A stretch of DNA of 64,000 bases from Nonomuraea basaltis (GTDB taxonomy: Bacteria; Actinomycetota; Actinomycetes; Streptosporangiales; Streptosporangiaceae). Position 1 is the stretch's first letter. Each line of letters starts with the position of its first letter. Shown piece after piece: positions 59,149 through 64,000 of the stretch. Location of the stretch: contig NZ_VCJS01000035.1 in the NCBI RefSeq assembly GCF_005893125.1, positions 1-64,000 on the forward strand. The letters are read 5' to 3'. A program made the position numbers and the translations under genes. The notes under the pieces are model-generated. The model saw only the letters and a list, made by a program, of their open reading frames with translations. It had not been told where the DNA came from and searched no databases.

Positions 59149-60876
59149 TTACCGGCGGCGGGCCATGACGAGCGATCCGGCGAGACCGAGAAAGTGCAAG
59201 CCAGGGGTGTCGTTGGCGCCGAACTCAGCTTCACCGATCCGGGGGAAGACAACCTCAACCGCGGCGGACACCTTGGACCCGCGGACCCGGGCCGGCAGCG
59301 CGCGGGTCGCAGCCGCAATGACGCCGGGCACGATAACGCTCTGGCACTCGCAGTTGCGCACGATAAACCCGTTGGCGACGTAGATGCCACTGCTTGTCTG
59401 TAGTGTGTAGACATGGCCCCGCCACGGAAACCGCTCAATGCCGATGACATCGTCCGCCGCTACCTCGCCGGGGAAAGTATCTCCGCTCTCACCCGAGCCG
59501 AGCGGGTGGGCAAGGAGCGCATCCGCGAGATTCTCGATGCTGCTGGCGTGGAGCGCCGCGACGCCGGGACGGCTGTAGCGTTGTCGCGGTGGGGTGGAGG
59601 AGTGGATGTCTCGGCCGCCGAGGTAGCCACCCTCTACCGGTCCGGCTTGCCCGGCACCGAGGTCGCGCAGCGACTCGGGGTCAGCGTCTCGACGGTGTCT
59701 CATCTTCTCGACGAGCAAGGGGTTCCCCGGAGGAGCCCCGCCGAGGATGCCGTTGCGAAGTTTGTTCGCACGACCGGTGTGACGGCGGAGGAGGTAGCGC
59801 GCCGCTATCTGGGCGGCGAATCGGAGAAGGCGCTTGCCGAAGCGCTCGGCGTGTGGCGCAGCACGATCCGAATCGTCTTGACCGAGCAGGGAATCGCGGC
59901 CAGGGGCCGCAGCGACGCGCTGGAAGTGCGTTTGGCGCAACTCAGCGTCGAGGAGCGGAAGAGGCTGGCCAGCTTCGCCAACACTGCGCGGCGCGGACAG
60001 AGAGCTAGCACACGGGAAATGACGGCCAAGGCGGTCGCCAGGGTTGATAATCCGTGCTGGACCGGGCTGGGCGAGGCGGAGATCGCGGAGCTCCTGAGTG
60101 CTCACAGCTTGGCGGTGGAACCCCAGCGCGCCGAAGGCCCATACAACATCGACGTCGCCACTTGGCCGGTCGCCGTAGAAGTCCACCGACACACGACCCA
60201 CCCGATGCGTCAGACCCGTATACGTGAGCGTGCGGTATACCTCGCCGATCAGGGGTGGAGGGTGCTCTACGTCTGGTGCTACCGCAGCGCCGCCGGTCAG
60301 TGGTGCTTCTCCGACGCGGCGGCGGAAGAGGTCGTCACCCACATTCAACGCGCCCAGGCCGATCCAACCTCGGTTCGTGAGTACCGGGTGGTTCGGTGTA
60401 CCGGTCAGGACGCTCCCTGACCGAGTGGTCACGCGCACCATCTCCCCGGAGTAGGGCGCTCGGAACGCCGCCTCGACGTCCGGAGCGTGAACCGGCGTAT
60501 CTGCCGGGAAGCAGTTAATTCGCTGGTGGAGCGGTAGAGAGGGGTCGCGCGGCCGGTCGGCCAGGTCCACGGCAGTGAGCAGGACCCATGCGCCGGCGCC
60601 CTGAGGGTTCCTCCGGTCGTCGTCACGGCCTTTCCGGACGTAGTCCATCTTCGGGAGCTGGTAGGGGACGTTCGCGGGGATCGTCTGGCCGTCAGCGTGC
60701 CGGTGTGAGGGGCGGGCGTCAGCGCCGTTAGTGGCCTGCCAGCCCTTGGCATCCGGCGCCCGATCCTTCGCCTCCTTGGCAACCGCTTCGGTGATCCGCT
60801 CGACCTTGTCCCGGATGACGCCAGCAGCGAGGCGCTTCGCCAGGCCGGGGTTGATACGGGCTCTTGTTCGCGCCAT
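59149..60876 (-). CDS. Phage neck/tail-type protein interrupted by an intein
   Basis: A 575-codon precursor. Exteins are residues 1-121 and 509-575; spliced they give a 188-residue protein with a helical N-terminus (VERITEAVAKEAKDRAPDAK) of the HK97 gp10/tail-completion size class and the junction HQRIN-CECQSV. The intein starts at C122 and ends at N508, with C509 as the +1 nucleophile. The gene is on the opposite strand to the three neck genes it adjoins, whereas in phages this class is co-directional, so a local inversion is likely. ATG 60876 is the start. Confidence 0.7.
   Translation of the reverse strand: MARTRARINPGLAKRLAAGVIRDKVERITEAVAKEAKDRAPDAKGWQATNGADARPSHRHADGQTIPANVPYQLPKMDYVRKGRDDDRRNPQGAGAWVLLTAVDLADRPRDPSLPLHQRINCFPADTPVHAPDVEAAFRAPYSGEMVRVTTRSGSVLTGTPNHPVLTNRGWIGLGALNVGDDLFRRRVGEAPLTGGAAVAPDVEHPPPLIGEVYRTLTYTGLTHRVGRVSVDFYGDRPSGDVDVVWAFGALGFHRQAVSTQELRDLRLAQPGPARIINPGDRLGRHFPCASSLSAPRSVGEAGQPLPLLDAELRQTHFQRVAAAPGRDSLLGQDDSDRAAPHAERFGKRLLRFAAQIAARYLLRRHTGRANKLRNGILGGAPPGNPLLVEKMRHRRDADPESLRDLGAGQAGPVEGGYLGGRDIHSSTPPRQRYSRPGVAALHASSIENLADALLAHPLGSGESGDTFPGEVAADDVIGIERFPWRGHVYTLQTSSGIYVANGFIVRNCECQSVIVPGVIAAATRALPARVRGSKVSAAVEVVFPRIGEAEFGANDTPGLHFLGLAGSLVMARRR
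59401..59406 (+). promoter_or_regulatory. Possible leaderless promoter -10 (TAGTGT) of the antisense endonuclease gene
   Basis: TAGTGT occupies positions -12 to -7 relative to ATG 59413, the spacing expected if transcription starts at the ATG, which is common in actinobacteria. It fits the TAnnnT consensus. No ribosome site is seen upstream, in line with leaderless expression. Confidence 0.4.
59413..60420 (+). CDS. Vsr-like homing endonuclease with three HTH repeats, nested antisense in an intein
   Basis: A 335-residue protein. Three tandem HTH units: VRRYLAGESISALTRAERVG, then one around ATLYRSGLPGTEVAQRLG, then VARRYLGGESEKALAEALGV. The C-terminal 110 residues resemble the Vsr/DUF559 endonuclease fold: LGEAEIAELL, YNIDVATWPVAVEVHRH with the acidic D...E pair, and GWRVLYVWCY. 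The whole gene lies within the intein on the other strand. Its 5' end overlaps block F and its 3' end overlaps block B. It likely provides the homing function of the intein. Confidence 0.75.
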   Translation: MAPPRKPLNADDIVRRYLAGESISALTRAERVGKERIREILDAAGVERRDAGTAVALSRWGGGVDVSAAEVATLYRSGLPGTEVAQRLGVSVSTVSHLLDEQGVPRRSPAEDAVAKFVRTTGVTAEEVARRYLGGESEKALAEALGVWRSTIRIVLTEQGIAARGRSDALEVRLAQLSVEERKRLASFANTARRGQRASTREMTAKAVARVDNPCWTGLGEAEIAELLSAHSLAVEPQRAEGPYNIDVATWPVAVEVHRHTTHPMRQTRIRERAVYLADQGWRVLYVWCYRSAAGQWCFSDAAAEEVVTHIQRAQADPTSVREYRVVRCTGQDAP

Positions 60877-61703
60877 GGCGGGTACGGTGCCCGGCGCCTC
60901 GGCTTACTGTCTTGCTTCCCCAGCAAGGCTTGGCCGCGCGGCCCGCCGCTGTCCCCAACTTCGCCGCTCCTGAAGCGTCGGTGGAAACTCCTACGCTCGA
61001 AGCATGGCTACCGCCCAGCCCTCGCTGGATGACCGAATCGCCGGTGTGCCAACCTGGTCGCCACCAACAGTGGTTACGCGTCTCGTCTACGTCCAAGGGC
61101 TCGCCTTTCCAAGGGATCGGCGAGCACAAGGTACGCATCTGCCCAGTAGCTCAGGGCTCTCTGGAGGGCAGCTCAGCGCTCCACCCGGGCAGTCGCGTTC
61201 CTGAACGGCTGGGATGTCCCGTGCACGGGCGAGGGTGTCCCGTGCTTCGCGCAGCCTTCCCATACACGCGTAGTCGAGCGCCAGCGTGCTTGCTAGCATC
61301 ACCTCGGTTTGCCCGCCTGCTCGTGCGGCGAAGAAGAGACCGCGCTCCGCGTGCTGGACGGCCGCTTCCAGATCATTCGCCCAGTAGGCCGCCGCTTGCC
61401 TCGTCTTGCACACCCAGGCGCACAGGGCATCGTTCCCAGCTTCTTGCGCGAAATGCCACGCGGTGAGTGTGAGCCGCGGTCGCATCGACCCGCCCCAGGT
61501 CTGTGCAACGCATGACGGGCGCCTTCAGCGACCACCCCGAAACGTAGCCGTCAGAAAACGATCACGAGAATGCTGGTGTCCTTCTCGACAGAATCGCCGC
61601 ACATATCGGCCACCGTGGGCCCTCCGGCCGGGTCGGATTTGTAGAGCCAGGGGACGACCTCCGAGGGCCGCCGGCCCATCGGCAGACCTAGTGCCCGTCT
61701 TAC
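60877..61703. other. Decayed intergenic region
   Basis: It contains the TPR-regulator remnant at 61087-61485. Apart from that I see no gene, repeat or convincing promoter on either strand. Confidence 0.4.
61087..61485 (-). pseudogene. Remnant of an XRE/TPR-type regulator
   Basis: About 85 coding-like residues typical of TPR regions of actinobacterial regulators: TRQAAAYWANDLEAAVQHAE, then LASTLALDYACMGRLREARD. There is no N-terminal HTH and the C-terminus trails into unrelated Pro/Cys-rich sequence. It is a fragment left by recombination at the edge of the phage block. Confidence 0.45.
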
Positions 61704-62504
61704 CTACTCGAGGATCACCGCTACATCAGCATCAGAAAGCGTCTCCAGAACAATATCAATATATCTGGCTGGACCTGTTTCGGTGTCCACAACTCTTGAT
61801 AGGTGCCGTTCGGCGACGGCGAAGTCCAACCAGCGCAGATGCACTGGCGATCCATCCGCCCTAGGCAGGCGACGCAGGCAATCAAAAAGCGCCATGAAGT
61901 TCGACCCGAAATAGCCTCCCGGCCCGTGCACAGCCTCTCCTATCGCACAGAAAAAGCTGGCCAGGTCCACTATGCCTCGACCGTCCAGTACTATGCCCCG
62001 GCCAACGGGCCGTACAGAGATTCTGCTGATTCGAGCGACCTCCACCCAGCCCTCACGTCGCCCAATGGGAATGCTCCACCACTGATTAGTATCCGCCGGC
62101 GGGGCCACCCGCCACGATTCCCATACAGACCTCGCCCCGGCGTGCGGCAGCCAGCTTACAGTCGCCTGCACGTTTCCAGCACACGCGCCAGGCGAAGCAA
62201 GCGCGATTTTTACGTTCCACAGATCATATCCACCAATACTATTCCCGTCTTCATTTAGGATCTCAAGGTTGACGTCACCCGGAAGATTCAGCGGCTCATC
62301 GTAGTGCCACTCCCACTCAGGAGACGTCTTGAGCCCGTGGACGGCGAGCGAAAGCCGATAACTCGGCGTTTCGTCTGGACGCTCGAAATTCTCATAAGAT
62401 GAGCGATTGCCAACGAAAAAGCCATCCATATCAGCGAACTCCAATATGGAGCCCACCGCATCGGGCGCGCGGAGCTTGTACTTGACATCCGCCACCGTTA
62501 ACAT
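61704..62504 (-). CDS. Barstar-like immunity protein
   Basis: A 266-residue protein; ATG 62504, 25 bases after the toxin stop, so one operon. Residues 1-165 are an N-terminal domain of unknown type. From about residue 175 a barstar fold is visible: GRGIVDLASFFCAIGEAV, then GPGGYFGSNFMALFDCL, equivalent to the Tyr-Gly-x-Asn-x-x-Ala-Leu-x-Asp-Cys core of barstar. It would bind and block the barnase-like tip of the upstream toxin. The large extra N-terminal domain is unusual. Confidence 0.75.
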   Translation of the reverse strand: MLTVADVKYKLRAPDAVGSILEFADMDGFFVGNRSSYENFERPDETPSYRLSLAVHGLKTSPEWEWHYDEPLNLPGDVNLEILNEDGNSIGGYDLWNVKIALASPGACAGNVQATVSWLPHAGARSVWESWRVAPPADTNQWWSIPIGRREGWVEVARISRISVRPVGRGIVLDGRGIVDLASFFCAIGEAVHGPGGYFGSNFMALFDCLRRLPRADGSPVHLRWLDFAVAERHLSRVVDTETGPARYIDIVLETLSDADVAVILE

Positions 62505-62529
62505 TTCCCTCTAATCGACCTGATCGAGA

Positions 62530-64000
62530 TTACTGATCTCCACACTCTTTGGGGAATGCCTCTATTTTCGTGTAATGATTCGATGTATATCCATAGTCGC
62601 CCCACTTATTAGGGCCGAGGATTCTGTAGTTGTCCGGGTGTCTCGTATTCATCATACTCGGGACCTCCCACTCGGGAGAACCGGGGAAGTTCGCCGCATC
62701 ATCCTTACCCCACTTCCTCTTGTAGGGGAGGGGCGTACGTCTGCGTTCTCCCGTCCAGACTTCCTGAGCGTTGCCGTTCATTCTCGGCGTTCCCCGTCCG
62801 TTGACGATGTTATCGAACTCGTCCCGAGCCCAACCTGGCACATCGTTATGAGTGAGAACAGCATTTTTGCCAGCGAGGACATAGTAAGTGTGCAGGCTCT
62901 CGACGGTCAGGTTGTGTACCCGTTGACGAACCGTCCATGACTGAACAGCGGCGACTTGGACATATGTGCCGGCAGAGGTTTGCAACCACATGCCGGGCTG
63001 CAGTTGGCCAGCGCCGACCCACTCGCGCAGGGCGGGCGCCCAGAACGGGTGACTGCTGGTGGCGGTGATGTCGTCGGTCGCAGTACCACTGTCGCCATCG
63101 ATGTCTACAGTGATCTTGACGAGGTGCTTCGTCCCCTCGCCGGTGATCAACGTGGTGACCGGCTTGGCGCCCTTTTCCCCGGTGACGGGGTTAGCGGCCA
63201 GGACGAGATCGCCGACCTTGATGGTCTCGATGGGCTTGTGGCTGCCGTCGGCCATCAGCACCTTGGTGCCGGGTACGAAGCTGTTGCCGCCCGGCATGCA
63301 GCTGCCCGTGTCCAGGCCGGGTGGGACGTTCGGCGGCAGGTCGGGGGCAACGTCATCGAGGATGGCGTCAACGATGGAGTCGGTCGTCGTTTCTGTGATG
63401 TCTTCGACGACGTCCTTCTTCCAGCCGTCGGAAGAGTCGCCGCGCCCGATAGAGGAGGAGTCGGAGTAGTCGACGCCGGAGTGCCCGCTGTAGCTGTCCT
63501 TGCAGGGGCCGGTGCGGCACTGCTCATCGATCCGTTCCTGCCTGGTTTTCCTGGGGGGCAATGAGCTGCTGATGCTATTTCTGGACGAGCCCGTGGAGAG
63601 CTGCTTCTTCGGCTGCGTCGGCTTCTTCTCGGGTGTCTTGGGTTTCTTCACCTCGGGCGAGCAGTTGCGGGTGCAACGCCGCTCGCTGGGCTTGTCCAGG
63701 TCTCGGGCGCGGCCCGCCTGGTCATCGTCATCACCGTCTGATCCGTCGCGGTCCTTCTTGCAAATGGTCTTCTTGCAAACCTTGCCGGGGGTGCCGGTGC
63801 CGTCCTTCTTCCCAGTGCCGGTGCCGTCCTTCTTCCCAGTGCCGGTGCTGGTGCCGTTCTTCTTGCCGGGGGTGCCGTTCTTGCAGGCCTTGCTCTTGCA
63901 GGTGCCTCCGCCCCCACCATCGCCCCATCTGTTGGAAACAGTACGGTCGGTGGTCTCATACTGCTTTTTGGCTGGCGCGACGGCGCGGTCGTAGAACGCC
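62530..64000 (-). CDS. Polymorphic toxin with Hint domain and barnase-like tip (5' end outside window)
   Basis: The frame stays open to base 64000, so the true start lies beyond. Visible 5' part: low-complexity GKKDGTGT repeats and four CxxxC units (CKSKAC, CKKTIC, CTRNC, CRTGPC). A pretoxin Hint domain follows: SFVPGTKVLMADGS, then TATSSHPFW, ending AVLTHN-DV. It has Ser at the first position and no Cys/Ser/Thr after the final Asn, so it should cleave but not splice. The last 100 residues are the toxin: NIVNGRGTPRMNGNAQEVW, then GYTSNHYTKIEAF, resembling the C-terminal YTxDHY part of barnase/N1 ribonucleases. The barstar-like gene downstream supports the call. Secreted contact-dependent RNase toxin. 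Confidence 0.75.
   Translation of the reverse strand, partial: AFYDRAVAPAKKQYETTDRTVSNRWGDGGGGGTCKSKACKNGTPGKKNGTSTGTGKKDGTGTGKKDGTGTPGKVCKKTICKKDRDGSDGDDDDQAGRARDLDKPSERRCTRNCSPEVKKPKTPEKKPTQPKKQLSTGSSRNSISSSLPPRKTRQERIDEQCRTGPCKDSYSGHSGVDYSDSSSIGRGDSSDGWKKDVVEDITETTTDSIVDAILDDVAPDLPPNVPPGLDTGSCMPGGNSFVPGTKVLMADGSHKPIETIKVGDLVLAANPVTGEKGAKPVTTLITGEGTKHLVKITVDIDGDSGTATDDITATSSHPFWAPALREWVGAGQLQPGMWLQTSAGTYVQVAAVQSWTVRQRVHNLTVESLHTYYVLAGKNAVLTHNDVPGWARDEFDNIVNGRGTPRMNGNAQEVWTGERRRTPLPYKRKWGKDDAANFPGSPEWEVPSMMNTRHPDNYRILGPNKWGDYGYTSNHYTKIEAFPKECGDQ

Larger units (their letters stand above)
59353..60513 (-). mobile_element. Intein (387 residues) with antisense endonuclease gene inside
   Basis: Block A starts C122-FPADTPV; block B is TGTPNHPVLTNRGW near residue 160; block F/G is GHVYTLQTSSGIYVANGF, then IVRN-C. 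The penultimate residue is Arg in place of the usual His. Between the blocks about 290 residues lack any intein endonuclease motif (no LAGLIDADG or HNH) because the sequence there is the complement of the + strand endonuclease gene at 59413-60420. Splicing is predicted from the blocks only. Confidence 0.75.

Noticed and set aside
59449..60336. Middle of the intein as an embedded LAGLIDADG or HNH endonuclease
   Set aside because: No such motif is readable on the minus strand; the plus strand carries the endonuclease there.
62530..63651. Toxin gene beginning at GTG 63651
   Set aside because: The frame continues upstream without a stop to the window edge, with CxxxC and GKKDGTGT repeats, so the start is outside.

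Overview
The window is uniformly high-GC with strong third-position GC bias, GTG starts and AAGGAG-type ribosome sites, as expected of an actinobacterium (probably Streptosporangiales or Streptomycetales; the genus cannot be fixed from the sequence). Much of it is tailed-phage DNA with HK97-type head genes, but the phage part is interrupted and rearranged. It reads as a prophage, phage-plasmid or mosaic integrated element rather than one intact phage.

Left module (1-23.4 kb, mostly + strand): small paralogous proteins, a PP-loop (PAPS reductase-like) enzyme, a DpdA/TGT-like deazapurine DNA-modification enzyme, a 2,997-residue protein with many small beta-barrel repeats and an HExxH metalloprotease site, an IPT/TIG protein, and two head-associated proteins (ADP-ribosyltransferase-like, GNAT-like) that share an N-terminal PRxxxGRWI tag with the giant protein. 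A prohead protease fused to a 2H phosphoesterase, a coiled-coil protein and the major capsid protein follow. Two minus-strand secreted-protein genes (moron-like) sit between duplicated small-gene fragments at 12.6-14.3 kb. An HNH endonuclease gene is inserted exactly at the 3' end of the capsid gene, and the capsid tail is recoded.

Defence island (23.9-45.15 kb, all minus strand): six tightly packed, mostly overlapping genes. In transcription order they are a PD-(D/E)xK nuclease, a DinG-like helicase, a pPIWI-RE protein, a 2,002-residue DEDDh exonuclease-DinG-RecQ fusion, a 705-residue protein of unknown family, and a 1,975-residue AAA/STAND-type ATPase. The first three form the known pPIWI-RE core; the last three look like an extension of it. 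The island lies between two diverged copies of the capsid gene 3' end plus its terminator hairpin, so it sits in the capsid locus of the phage.

Right part (45.7-64 kb): a capsid-tail remnant, an SNase-like phage protein and two multi-HTH proteins. Next come genes of chromosomal character (aldo/keto reductase, secreted SGNH hydrolase, LAL/LuxR regulator), an FtsK translocase, a standalone endonuclease VII-type HNH gene, and three neck-type phage genes. A convergent gene follows that contains an intein; a Vsr-like homing endonuclease with three HTH repeats is encoded antisense inside that intein. The window ends with a TPR-regulator remnant, a barstar-like immunity gene and a large polymorphic toxin (Hint domain plus barnase-like tip) whose 5' end lies beyond base 64000.
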